Below are positions 8,311 to 17,545 of a stretch of 64,000 nucleotides of DNA, piece after piece (position 1 is the first letter of the stretch; every line of letters begins with the position of its first letter). The DNA comes from Eubacterium sp. (GTDB lineage Bacteria > Bacillota > Clostridia > Lachnospirales > Lachnospiraceae), in assembly GCA_017480495.1 (NCBI GenBank), contig JAFVAQ010000021.1:1-64000 (forward strand). Direction: 5' to 3'. A model generated the notes under the pieces. The model was given only the letters and a program-made list of their open reading frames with translations. It did no database searches and had not been told where the DNA came from. The position numbers and the translations under genes were made by a program.

Positions 8311-9672
8311 ATGAATATTATAGTTGCAGGTTGCGGTAAGGTAGGTCAGACTTTGGCCGAGAGACTAGTTGCCGGTAATCATGAAGTCACTGTAATGGAT
8401 ATAAGTTACGATGCTGTATCGGCTGTAACAAGTACAGTAGATGTAATGGGATATCAGGGTGATTGTACAAGTATTGTTAGTCAGAAAGAAGCAGGTATCA
8501 AGGATGCAGATCTTCTGATAGCAGTGACGGGTGATGATGAAAAGAATATGCTAGCTTGTCTTATAGCTAAGAAGACAGGTAGATGTCATACGATTGCTCG
8601 TATCAGAAGTCCTCAATATACAGAGGAGATAGGATATCTGAAGGACGAGCTAGGACTATCTATGTCCATTAATCCTGAGTATGTTGCTGCTGAGGAAATA
8701 GTGAGACTTATTCAGATTCCATCCGCGCTCGAGGTAGATACCTTTGCAAAAGGTAGGATAACCCTTATCGGAATTGAGATTCCTGAAGGCTCAGTTCTGG
8801 ATAATCTTGCAATAAAGGATATGAATAATAAGGTCGGAACCAATGCACTGATATGTGTTACGGAGCATTCTGGTGAAGTCAGTATACCGAATGGTGATAC
8901 GGTTCTGCACAGCAAAGATAAAATATCTGTTACGCTCTCGATGGGAGAGGTTAGCAACCTTCTGAATAAAATTGGAATTAAAGCCAAGAAGATCAAGAAT
9001 GTCATGATAGCCGGTGGTGGTACTATAGGCTACTATCTGGCTAAGAGGCTTCTGGAGCTTAGAATAAATGTAAAGATTATAGATAAGAATCCTGTGAGAT
9101 GTGAAGAACTGTCAGAACTTCTTCCAAAGGCTATGATAATCTGTGGTGATGCTACAGAGAAGAGAGTACTTTTGCAGGAGTCGGTAGAGCAGATGGATGC
9201 AGTATGTTGTCTGATGCATCAGGATGAGGCAAATATCCTGCTGTCTCTATACCTTGATAATCTTCAGTCTGGTATCAAGGTTATCACAAAGGTTCATAGA
9301 AATTCCTATGATGACCTGGTAACAGAGCTTCCTGTAGGAAATATCATTTCTACGAAGAGTATAACAGCGGATTATATAGCTAGATATGTTAGATCGATGC
9401 AGAATTCCATGGGTAGTGAGGTCGAGGCTCTTTATAGAATAATGGATGGAAGAGTTGAGGCTCTAGAGTTAAGCGTTGGTGAAGATTATGGATATGCTGG
9501 AGTTGAGCTGAAGGATTTACATATCATTGATAATGCACTTATTTGTCGTATTAATAGAAATGGCAAGATCATACGCCCAGGTGGCCGTGATACACTAGAG
9601 GTCGGAGACAGGGCTGTTGTTGTTACGACCGCAAAGGGAATAAATAGTATCAGAGAAATCGTAAAGGGTTAG
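8311..9672 (+). CDS. trkA: Trk K+ uptake system NAD-binding regulator TrkA
   Basis: A 453-residue cytoplasmic regulator with two complete halves. Each half has a Rossmann RCK-N domain (MNIIVAGCGKVGQTLAERL at 1-19, NVMIAGGGTIGYYLAKRL near 230) followed by an RCK-C domain. Asp or Asn residues after strand 2 fit NAD(H) binding. This tandem layout is TrkA, while the shorter protein at 12503 is the single-unit KtrA type. It gates the TrkH channel encoded 25 bases downstream. A 7-bp hairpin (9668-9674 with 9680-9686) spans the trkA stop just before the trkH ribosome site. Confidence 0.93.
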   Translation: MNIIVAGCGKVGQTLAERLVAGNHEVTVMDISYDAVSAVTSTVDVMGYQGDCTSIVSQKEAGIKDADLLIAVTGDDEKNMLACLIAKKTGRCHTIARIRSPQYTEEIGYLKDELGLSMSINPEYVAAEEIVRLIQIPSALEVDTFAKGRITLIGIEIPEGSVLDNLAIKDMNNKVGTNALICVTEHSGEVSIPNGDTVLHSKDKISVTLSMGEVSNLLNKIGIKAKKIKNVMIAGGGTIGYYLAKRLLELRINVKIIDKNPVRCEELSELLPKAMIICGDATEKRVLLQESVEQMDAVCCLMHQDEANILLSLYLDNLQSGIKVITKVHRNSYDDLVTELPVGNIISTKSITADYIARYVRSMQNSMGSEVEALYRIMDGRVEALELSVGEDYGYAGVELKDLHIIDNALICRINRNGKIIRPGGRDTLEVGDRAVVVTTAKGINSIREIVKG

Positions 9673-9697
9673 TCGTTTGGACTAACTGGTGAGTTTG

Positions 9698-11128
9698 ATG
9701 AATCATAAGATTGTTGTCAAAATATTAGGTAAGCTTATACAATTAGAAGGGATATTTCTCCTTCTTCCAGCGATAGCTGGAGTTTTATTTCAGGAGAAAG
9801 AAACCTTGGTTCTAGCTATTACAGCAGTTGCATCAATATTTATTGGTGGGCTGCTGCAACTTGTTAAAGTGAACAATAACAGAATAAGGGCCAAGGAAGG
9901 CTTTGTTATAACGGCAATAACTTGGATGGTTTATAGTATCATAGGAGCTATACCATTTTTTGTATCAGGGGCTATTCCAAGTATAACGGATGCGGTATTT
10001 GAGACTGCTTCTGGCTTTACAACAACTGGTGCCAGTATACTTTTAAATGTTGAAGCCATGCCTAATTGCCTGCTTCTATGGAGAAGCTTTACTCACTGGA
10101 TCGGTGGTATGGGTATCCTGGTATTTATGCTTGCCTTCGTTCCATCTGGAGCTGATGAGATGAATATCCTCAAGGCAGAAAGCCCGGGCCCATCTGTAGA
10201 GAAGATGGTTCCAAAGGTTAAGGAAACTGCCTTTACTCTATATGCAATATATACAGCTATGACACTTACGCTTATAATAGCGCTGGTTATAGCAGGTATG
10301 CCTATTTTCGATAGTATATGTCACGCTTTCGGTACAGCTGGAACGGGTGGTTTCGGTGTTCGAGGTGATAGCATAGGTGGATACAGTAGTGCGTGTCAGA
10401 ATATTATAACTATCGGAATGGTTATGTTCGGAGCAAACTTTAATGTATATTATCTAATAATTATGCGAAAGTTTAAGAGCGTACTTCATTCTGAAGAGGT
10501 TATCACATATCTGGCAATATTCTTCATTGCATCTATACTAGTTACAATGGGGACTTATAGCGGAAACCTAGGAAATGCATTCCATCATTCTGCATTTCAG
10601 GTTGCATCTATAATGACAACAACAGGTTTTGCTACAGTTGATTTTGGAACTTGGAACAATATGCCTAAGGGTATACTGGTTCTCGTTATGTTTATAGGAG
10701 CCTGCGCAGGAAGTACGGGTGGAGGAGTTAAAGTTTCTAGACTTATACTTTACTTTAAACAGGTTAAGAGAGAGCTTCAAAGCTTTATTCATCCATCGTC
10801 TGTTAAGAGTATTAGACTGGATGGAAAGGTTGTTAATAAAGAAACTATCCGTATAGCGAATGTATTTCTGATGGCCTATGTTATGGTATTTGTTGCCTCC
10901 TTCCTGATAGTTAGTCTTGATGAGTTTGATCTGATTACAACCTTTACTTCGGTTGCAGCAACGCTTAATAATATTGGTCCTGGACTAGGAGCGGTAGGCC
11001 CATCAGGTAATTTTGCTGCTTATAGTAATCCTTCAAAATGGGTACTTATTTTTGATATGATCGCTGGAAGACTTGAGATATTTCCAGTTCTTATAGTATT
11101 TTCAATTGGTACATGGAGAAAGAAATAG
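9698..11128 (+). CDS. trkH: Trk K+ channel membrane subunit TrkH
   Basis: A polytopic membrane protein of about 476 residues from the SKT (Trk/Ktr/HKT) superfamily. Several filter-type segments with their Gly are visible (ETASGFTTTGAS, GTAGTGGFGVRG, IMTTTGFATVDF, LNNIGPGLGAVG), one per M1-P-M2 repeat. SFTHWIGGMGILVF and GACAGSTGGGVKVSR are typical TrkH blocks. GGTGAG at 9688-9693 serves ATG 9698; the GTG at 9689 lies within that site and is less likely. It partners with TrkA, encoded immediately upstream. Confidence 0.92.
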   Translation: MNHKIVVKILGKLIQLEGIFLLLPAIAGVLFQEKETLVLAITAVASIFIGGLLQLVKVNNNRIRAKEGFVITAITWMVYSIIGAIPFFVSGAIPSITDAVFETASGFTTTGASILLNVEAMPNCLLLWRSFTHWIGGMGILVFMLAFVPSGADEMNILKAESPGPSVEKMVPKVKETAFTLYAIYTAMTLTLIIALVIAGMPIFDSICHAFGTAGTGGFGVRGDSIGGYSSACQNIITIGMVMFGANFNVYYLIIMRKFKSVLHSEEVITYLAIFFIASILVTMGTYSGNLGNAFHHSAFQVASIMTTTGFATVDFGTWNNMPKGILVLVMFIGACAGSTGGGVKVSRLILYFKQVKRELQSFIHPSSVKSIRLDGKVVNKETIRIANVFLMAYVMVFVASFLIVSLDEFDLITTFTSVAATLNNIGPGLGAVGPSGNFAAYSNPSKWVLIFDMIAGRLEIFPVLIVFSIGTWRKK

Positions 11129-12492
11129 TGAAATTCAATTCATCACAACTTATTCCACTAAGCTTTTTTGCGGCGATAATCATTGGAACAATACTGCTGG
11201 ATCTTCCGATAGCAACTGCATCTGGAACATCAGCAGGACTCGTGACATCGCTTTTTACATCGACAACTTCTATCTGTGTTACAGGTTTGGTTGTTGTTGA
11301 TAGCTATGCTTATTGGAGTTTATTTGGAAAAATAGTTATTCTGATATTGATACAGCTGGGAGGACTTGGTGTAATATCTGTTACATCCATTCTTATGCTT
11401 ATGATAAGCAAGAGGATATCCCTTAGTAGCTCAGTGCTTTTACATGATGCATTTAACCTGACATCAATATCGGGACTAAAGAAATTTATCTTCGGAGTTT
11501 TCAAGGGGACATTTTTAGTTGAAGCAATAGGTGCATTATTTTATATGCCTGTTTTCATTCCGAAGTTTGGAGTTGCAAAGGGAGTTTGGGTTTCAGTCTT
11601 TAACTCGATATCCAGCTTTTGTAATGCGGGAATAGATATACTCGGACCTGACAGTCTGGTTCAGTATAGTACAAATCCGCTGGTTGTTATTAATACAATG
11701 GTTTTGATTATACTTGGTGGACTTGGATATGTTGTATGGTTTGATATAAGCAACGCAGTTCATGATATGATTGTGAATAGACACTCAGGTAAGTCACTCA
11801 GCTTTAGAATTAGAAAGCTTAGCGAGCATACTAAGCTTGTACTGACACTTACATTTTTCCTTATAGTGATCGGAGCGGTATGTGTATTTATAATGGAATA
11901 TGATAATCCGGATACTATTGGAAATATGTCTATGGGAGACAAGATAATGAACAGTATATTCCAGTCAGTTACATTTAGAACTGCTGGTTTTGCTACAGTT
12001 CCACAGCAGAATCTGACAGAACCTACTTGCATAATTGGTTCAATCATGATGTTTATAGGTGGTTCTCCTGTAGGTACCGCGGGTGGTGTTAAGACAGTTA
12101 CATTCTTTGCAATAATTGCTAATGCTGTAGCTTTCATAAGAAATAGAAATGAAACCGTTCTTTTTGGCAGAAAGCTCAGTAGAGATCTGATTCAGAAGTC
12201 CACAGCTATCGTTACTGTCAGCTTCTTTATCACGATTATTTGTATGATACTTATAATGATGACAAATCAAGTCGGAATAACAGATGCGATGTATGAAACC
12301 TTTAGTGCCACAGCTACTGTTGGGCTTTCAAGAGCTCTTACGCCGCAGCTAAATGTGGCAGGAAGACTGATAATTATAGTCGCGATGTATCTTGGAAGAA
12401 TAGGACCTATATCGATGGCACTGTTCTTTAATTATAGCGGTATAGAAAGAAATAATATAAAGTATATCAAAGGAAACTTTTTCGTAGGATAG
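11128..12492 (+). CDS. ktrB: Second Trk/Ktr channel subunit (KtrB-like)
   Basis: A membrane protein of about 454 residues in the same superfamily as the preceding gene but only distantly alike and with KtrB features: a short N-terminus, then SLFTSTTSICVTGLVVVD as the first filter, SISSFCNAGIDILG as the second, SVTFRTAGFATVPQ as the third and SATATVGLSRALT as the fourth. GGSPVGTAGGVKTVTFFAII is the conserved intramembrane-gate region. Two starts are possible: ATG 11113, overlapping trkH by 16 bases, or GTG 11128, which overlaps the trkH stop by one base and has GGAGAAAG at the right distance. The latter is preferred. Its partner KtrA follows 10 bases later. Confidence 0.88.
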   Translation: MKFNSSQLIPLSFFAAIIIGTILLDLPIATASGTSAGLVTSLFTSTTSICVTGLVVVDSYAYWSLFGKIVILILIQLGGLGVISVTSILMLMISKRISLSSSVLLHDAFNLTSISGLKKFIFGVFKGTFLVEAIGALFYMPVFIPKFGVAKGVWVSVFNSISSFCNAGIDILGPDSLVQYSTNPLVVINTMVLIILGGLGYVVWFDISNAVHDMIVNRHSGKSLSFRIRKLSEHTKLVLTLTFFLIVIGAVCVFIMEYDNPDTIGNMSMGDKIMNSIFQSVTFRTAGFATVPQQNLTEPTCIIGSIMMFIGGSPVGTAGGVKTVTFFAIIANAVAFIRNRNETVLFGRKLSRDLIQKSTAIVTVSFFITIICMILIMMTNQVGITDAMYETFSATATVGLSRALTPQLNVAGRLIIIVAMYLGRIGPISMALFFNYSGIERNNIKYIKGNFFVG

Positions 12493-12502
12493 GAGTAGTA
12501 GT

Positions 12503-13147
12503 ATGAGTAAATCAATAGCAGTAATGGGTATAGGAAGATTTGGTAGGAAGGTTGCCGTTGGGCTGAGCGAGCTCGGGGTCGATGTAATGGCAGTGGATGG
12601 AAGTAGAGAGATACTTGAGAGTATATCCAATGTTGTAACCTATGCTATCCAAGCGGATCTTACAAATGCTGATGCAATTAAAGGACTAGGCCTTGAGGGA
12701 ATGGATGCAGTAGTTGTTGCAATGGGCGAAGATATGACGGCAAGTATTATGTGTATAATGGTTGCCAAGGAAGTAGGTGTGCCTTATGTAATAGCTAAAG
12801 CTGCCGAAGAGAGAAGGGGAATAATCCTTAAGAAGGTAGGAGCTGACAAGGTTATTTTCCCAGAGGAGGAGACAGGTCTAAAGGTTGCAAGACTTCTTGC
12901 GTCAGACAATTTTGTTGAACTCTTTGATATAGATGATAATTTATGCATACTTGAAATGAGACCTAAAAAAGAATGGGTTGGAAAGAATATGATAGATCTT
13001 GATCTTCGTGGAAAGTATGGAATAAATGTAGTAGCAGTTAAAGATGAGAATGAGAAGAGATCCTTTATAGATCCGCGCAGACCAATAGAGGCTAATACCT
13101 ATCTACTGGTCGTTGCGGAAAAGTCTGATTTAGATAAGCTTAAATAA
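12503..13147 (+). CDS. ktrA: Ktr K+ uptake regulator, RCK-domain protein
   Basis: A 214-residue single-unit RCK protein: Rossmann RCK-N (SIAVMGIGRFGRKVAVGLSE, with Asp32 and Ala30-Val31 after strand 2) and RCK-C from about residue 140. KtrA forms an octameric ring under the KtrB dimer and opens it in response to ATP/ADP. GGAGTAGT precedes the ATG. It is the last gene of the run that begins at topB, and its stop codon lies in a 24-base palindrome shared with the convergent gene. Confidence 0.9.
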   Translation: MSKSIAVMGIGRFGRKVAVGLSELGVDVMAVDGSREILESISNVVTYAIQADLTNADAIKGLGLEGMDAVVVAMGEDMTASIMCIMVAKEVGVPYVIAKAAEERRGIILKKVGADKVIFPEEETGLKVARLLASDNFVELFDIDDNLCILEMRPKKEWVGKNMIDLDLRGKYGINVVAVKDENEKRSFIDPRRPIEANTYLLVVAEKSDLDKLK

Positions 13148-13160
13148 TATTATTTAAGCT
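13137..13160. terminator. 24-base perfect palindrome spanning both convergent stop codons
   Basis: AGCTTAAATAAT followed by its exact reverse complement, centred between 13148 and 13149. It contains the ktrA stop (13145-13147) and the stop of the minus-strand gene (13150-13152), which are only two bases apart. As RNA it would fold identically in both directions and may be a weak, AT-rich bidirectional stop signal. Confidence 0.6.
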
Positions 13161-13788
13161 CTGATATACCGCCGGCGGATACTAGTCCGTCAAGCTTCAT
13201 TCCTGCCTTGCAGAATGGGCATTCATGTGATGAATAGGAGGCGTAGCCTTCTATATCATTCATATGGAATATAGAGTGAATATCATATCCATCTACATTA
13301 TCTACAGCTGAGAATATAGCGGATATTCCAGCTATAGAACCACCGTAATATTTTATACATTCAATCGCCTTCTCTGTTGTCTGGCCTGTAGTTGCAGTAG
13401 CCAGAAGCAGAAGAACGTGTCTATTAGTAATCATAGGAACAACGTTATCTCTAAATGTAAGCTGGCCCATAGAGTTAATCTCTGGAGTAGTTACATACAT
13501 TGTGCCGTGCTGGTTCATGGACATGATACCTGACTCTGTAAGTGCATCAGCTAGATATGCTCCAATAACATCTGTATAATCCAGACAAACAATTGTATCT
13601 ACGATTGTAGTTGCCATATACTCATGACTCATTGATTTGGCAACAGCCTTTGCTTCGCTAGCTCTGGCTTTCAGAGTTGTAAGATCTATATAGTAATTAA
13701 TGTGTGAAGATGTTGTAGCGAAGTGCCCCTGAGAAACCTTAAGATTAATAAGGTTATTATAGGGTGAATTGATTTTATATGTCTGCAT
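13150..13788 (-). CDS. Orotate phosphoribosyltransferase-like protein with altered PRPP loop
   Basis: A 212-residue protein with the type I phosphoribosyltransferase layout. QGHFATTSSHINYYIDL resembles the OPRT N-terminal block, and VLLLLATATTGQTTEKAIE (125-143) occupies the place of the PRPP loop, VVVDDVITTGGT in active enzymes. The two Asp that hold the ribose hydroxyls are replaced (Leu129-Ala130), while TTGQT keeps the phosphate-loop shape. A C-terminal pair Cys190/Cys193 in HECPFCKAG could bind a metal. No pyr genes are adjacent. It may bind a nucleotide without transferring phosphoribose; true OPRT activity is unlikely on this evidence. The start follows GGGGGTCAAAT on the minus strand. 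Confidence 0.6.
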   Translation of the reverse strand: MQTYKINSPYNNLINLKVSQGHFATTSSHINYYIDLTTLKARASEAKAVAKSMSHEYMATTIVDTIVCLDYTDVIGAYLADALTESGIMSMNQHGTMYVTTPEINSMGQLTFRDNVVPMITNRHVLLLLATATTGQTTEKAIECIKYYGGSIAGISAIFSAVDNVDGYDIHSIFHMNDIEGYASYSSHECPFCKAGMKLDGLVSAGGISELK

Positions 13789-13861
13789 ATTTGACCCCCT
13801 GTTCTGTAAATTATTTTTAGGTATGTCCCATTTTTGGAACCAGTTATATTATAGTTTTATT

Positions 13862-13891
13862 TTGTTATTTATACAAGTGTTATGATATAAT
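13862..13891 (+). promoter_or_regulatory. Probable sigma-A promoter for addB-addA
   Basis: TTGTTA (13862-13867), an 18-base spacer and TATAAT (13886-13891), with TG one base before the -10 box (extended -10). It sits 36 bases upstream of the addB ATG in the space shared with the divergent gene at 13788. Confidence 0.65.
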
Positions 13892-13927
13892 TTATTAGTG
13901 CTATTTTACCGAAAAGAGGAATGCATA

Positions 13928-16900
13928 ATGAGTTCAAAATTTGAAATTTTAGCTGGACCAGCCATGTCTGGAAAGACATATAAACTATGTGAAAGAGTTC
14001 TTCAAGAGGCACATGATAATCCTCAGAAGAGCTTTATTGTTGTAGTTCCTGAGCAGGCTGGAAATGCATATGAGAAGAAACTTATTGAGATGAGTAGGGA
14101 TATGTTCGGGGCTCCTGGATTCCTGAATATAGATATACTTGGATTCAATAGACTTGGGTATAGAATCTTTGAAGAATTTGGTGTAAAGGAAACAGCAGTT
14201 CTTGAAGAGTACGAGAAAAATATGCTTGTCCGTGTGGCAGCTGGAAAGGTTTCAGAGGAGCTGTCAGTTTATTCTGCGAGTGTGGGAAGAACAGGCTTTA
14301 TTAGTGATGTTAAGTCTCTTGTATCAGAGATGATTCAGTATAATGTAACTCCTGATGATCTAGATCAGTGCATCTCACAGCTAGCAGGTGAAAATCCTTC
14401 TCTTAGTACTAAGCTTGAGGATATAGCGAAGATATATAGGGAATTCATGAATATTCTTTCTGAGAGAACAACAGCGCTTAGTATTGATCCGACGGAGAAG
14501 GGAATAACGATATCTGAGGAGAGGCTGAAGCTTCTTATTAGACTGCTAAGTAAGGATAAGAAATGCTCCATAACAGATGGTACGGTATTCTTCTTCGATG
14601 AATTCAGAGGATATACACCAGATCAGCTAGGGGTTATTGGAGTACTGTCTAAGAGAGCAGAGAGTATGACCTTTGGCATATGTATCGATGAAGCCCTGGC
14701 TAGTCCAAACGTAGTGGTTCCAGAGCATGATATATTCCGTCAGAGCTCTGCGACTATTAGGTCGCTCCAGCTGCAGATTGGATATGCACCTGATATTAAA
14801 ACAGTTAGCAGACTAGAGGAAGGACCTCAGGATCTGAGGAATCTTTCTCAGCATATTTTTAGATATCCGATAGTAGAGTATCGTCCTCAGGTGGGCGATA
14901 TTCAGGGGCTTAAGGTTTATTATACAGATACGCTTTCTGATGAGATAAGGATTCTGGCTGAGACTATTAGGCAAGAGGTTAAGGAAGGCTATAGATATAA
15001 GGATATCTATGTAGTCACCGGAGATATGGAGAGCTTTGCTCAGCATGCTGAAAGAGTATTCAGAGAATATGAGATTCCGCTTTTCTGTGATTACAGTCGA
15101 AAACTCAGAAAGAATCCATATACAGAGGCTGTACTTAAACTTCTCGGAATAATAGATAGAGATTTTGATTATGATAGTATATTTGGTTTCATTAAGACAG
15201 GTATTATTCCTATAGAGGATAAACATTCACTGGATGAGCTGGAGAACTATGTCCTTAGAACGGGCATCAGAGGACGGAAACTATGGTCTAAAACTATAAG
15301 ACCATATGGCAGAAATGTAACTAAGGAAAAGGAAGAGGAATGTAAGAGGCTTGATGGTATCAGGAAACAGATTCTGGAGGTTCTAGAACCTGTAATTAAG
15401 CTAAACAAAGAATGCTCTAAGGTTTCAGATGTTATTTTGGCGATTAGAGAAGTTCTAGAGAAACTGGATTTAAAGAGTCAGATGGAAGAATCTGCGAAGC
15501 TTCTAAAAGAAGAGGATATGCTCGCGGAATCTAGAGTTATGGATAGGCTATATGACTTGCTAGATAAACTATTCCTTCAGACAGAGGAACTGCTGGGTAA
15601 TCAGGAAATGTCTATTCACGACTTTGTTGATATCCTGTCTTCCGGTATAGGAGAAATAGGAGTGGGAGTTATTCCTCCAACTATAGATATGGTATCTGCT
15701 TGTGACGTAGATAGATCAAGAATTGTGGATGCCAAGGTGGTGCATTTTATAAATATGAATACCGGAATAGTGCCTACAACTAGACGGTCTGGAACCATTC
15801 TTTCAGATAGAGATAAGGATAAGGTTACAGCATGCCTAGAGGATATGGGAACTGGAAAGACTCTGGCTACAAATGAAGTATGTCAGAGTATAGATGAACT
15901 GTTCCTTATATATCAGATTCTCTCTAAGGCTACAGAGAAGCTGACGCTCAGCTATTTTATGAAGGATGATGTCGGTAGCTCGATTGAACCATCATATCTG
16001 GTGGGTCGTATATGCAGACTTTTCCCAGAGCTGGAGATAAGCTACAAAGAGCCTTCTAAGCTTAGGGGTACAAAGGTGAGTGACAGGCTTGATTTTATAG
16101 GATGGGTTAGACAAGCTTTGGAACAGCAGCAAGTTGAGGGAGTTATAAATGAAGAGCTCTTGGACGATATAGTTAAGTATATATATTTTGTAAAGCAAAA
16201 GGATATTCCTGATAAGAACATGCTGCTACCTGCTCTTAATTTTAGTAATCCTTCAGAGGTTATCTCGCAGGAAGTAATGAATAATATAAAACTCCGACTA
16301 TCTGTTTCTCAGATGGAGTCTTATTCAGGATGTCCTTATTCTTACTTCATGAGTTATATCCTGAGACTAAAGGATAGACCAGAAAAGAAGATAGAATATT
16401 ATGACGTGGGTAATACTGTACACGATGCTCTGGATAAAACTTTTAAAGAGATGGAGCTTGAGGGTAAGGACTGGACCCAGATAGAGGATGCAGAGCTTCT
16501 AGAAAAGATGAGAAAGAATGTAGATATCAGCTGGTCTGAAATTCTTATGGAGGAGGACCCGGATGGTAAATCTCTTATTGCAAAGGATAAGATAAATGAG
16601 CTGGCAGATAGAACTATTCTGACTCTAAGAAATCATATTAAGGCAGGAAGTTTACGTCCAGGATATTTTGAACAGGAGTTTACTGCAGAATTTACTGCTA
16701 ATAAGCCGGATGGTACAGAGGTTCCAGTTATCATAAAAGGTAAGGTGGATCGACTGGATACCTGCGAAGAAGATGGGAAAATATATATAAGAGTTATTGA
16801 TTATAAGACTGGTTCTCAGACGTTTAATCTGGAAGATATACAGGAGGGAACAGCTATCCAGTTGCTACTATATACGAAGCTGGTTACAAACATTCTCCGC

Positions 16901-17506
16901 AATATGAATCAGGATAAGGAAGTTATTCCTATGGGAATGTATTACTACTCTGTTAAGAGTCCGATTTTGGATCTTAAGAAGGATATAGATGAGAGTAGTG
17001 AGGCGGAGCTTGCAAAGCTTGAGACTGAGATAAAAAAGAAACTCAAACTAGATGGTCTATTTAATTCTGAACCAATTAAGTTACTTAATATGCAGGATGA
17101 GGGTATAGTTCCTGAGGAGGGGGCTATACCGACGAGGGAGAGTATGGTTCTTCCTATAGGAGTGGATGGACGTACACATGCAATTAAGTATGATGGTGGA
17201 GTTAGTGGAGAGGAGTTAGAGAAGCTAGGGGATTATAGTGCGGAGAAGCTTAAAGAATCTGCTGATAAGATCCTCTCTGGATCATTTCCGAAGTCACCTA
17301 TCAAGTCTCCTAAGGCTAAGGAGCCCAAATGCTCCTATTGTGACTATAAGCCGGTATGTAGATTTAGTGATTACGCTGGAAAGATAAGGAAAGTAGAGAA
17401 GCTGAAGACCGGTGTTGCTGAAACCGTTAAGAGTATGGTAGAAGAAGTTGATGGAGTCGAGAAAAAGGTAGAGCTTCGTGACTCTAAGTTTATAAAAAAT
17501 AAGTAG
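13928..17506 (+). CDS. addB: AddB subunit of the ATP-dependent helicase-nuclease
   Basis: About 1192 residues, normal for AddB. The nucleotide loop GPAMSGKT is at residues 10-17; the rest of the helicase-like half is poorly conserved, as usual for AddB. The C-terminal nuclease has VIDYKTG, and the iron-sulfur cluster cysteines are Cys802 (SGCPYSYF) plus Cys1135, Cys1138 and Cys1144 (CSYCDYKPVC), a spacing very close to Bacillus AddB. With AddA it resects double-strand breaks until Chi. ATG 13928 follows AGAGGA; a longer in-frame ATG at 13898 has no ribosome site. The addA gene begins 40 bases later. Confidence 0.95.
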   Translation: MSSKFEILAGPAMSGKTYKLCERVLQEAHDNPQKSFIVVVPEQAGNAYEKKLIEMSRDMFGAPGFLNIDILGFNRLGYRIFEEFGVKETAVLEEYEKNMLVRVAAGKVSEELSVYSASVGRTGFISDVKSLVSEMIQYNVTPDDLDQCISQLAGENPSLSTKLEDIAKIYREFMNILSERTTALSIDPTEKGITISEERLKLLIRLLSKDKKCSITDGTVFFFDEFRGYTPDQLGVIGVLSKRAESMTFGICIDEALASPNVVVPEHDIFRQSSATIRSLQLQIGYAPDIKTVSRLEEGPQDLRNLSQHIFRYPIVEYRPQVGDIQGLKVYYTDTLSDEIRILAETIRQEVKEGYRYKDIYVVTGDMESFAQHAERVFREYEIPLFCDYSRKLRKNPYTEAVLKLLGIIDRDFDYDSIFGFIKTGIIPIEDKHSLDELENYVLRTGIRGRKLWSKTIRPYGRNVTKEKEEECKRLDGIRKQILEVLEPVIKLNKECSKVSDVILAIREVLEKLDLKSQMEESAKLLKEEDMLAESRVMDRLYDLLDKLFLQTEELLGNQEMSIHDFVDILSSGIGEIGVGVIPPTIDMVSACDVDRSRIVDAKVVHFINMNTGIVPTTRRSGTILSDRDKDKVTACLEDMGTGKTLATNEVCQSIDELFLIYQILSKATEKLTLSYFMKDDVGSSIEPSYLVGRICRLFPELEISYKEPSKLRGTKVSDRLDFIGWVRQALEQQQVEGVINEELLDDIVKYIYFVKQKDIPDKNMLLPALNFSNPSEVISQEVMNNIKLRLSVSQMESYSGCPYSYFMSYILRLKDRPEKKIEYYDVGNTVHDALDKTFKEMELEGKDWTQIEDAELLEKMRKNVDISWSEILMEEDPDGKSLIAKDKINELADRTILTLRNHIKAGSLRPGYFEQEFTAEFTANKPDGTEVPVIIKGKVDRLDTCEEDGKIYIRVIDYKTGSQTFNLEDIQEGTAIQLLLYTKLVTNILRNMNQDKEVIPMGMYYYSVKSPILDLKKDIDESSEAELAKLETEIKKKLKLDGLFNSEPIKLLNMQDEGIVPEEGAIPTRESMVLPIGVDGRTHAIKYDGGVSGEELEKLGDYSAEKLKESADKILSGSFPKSPIKSPKAKEPKCSYCDYKPVCRFSDYAGKIRKVEKLKTGVAETVKSMVEEVDGVEKKVELRDSKFIKNK

Positions 17507-17545
17507 ATTAGATGAGTTTTCTAAAAGCAAATTTTGGAGGAATAT

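Noticed and set aside
9668..9686. Short hairpin between trkA and trkH
   Set aside because: Seven bp with no T-run directly before the trkH ribosome site; too weak to call a terminator, may be chance.
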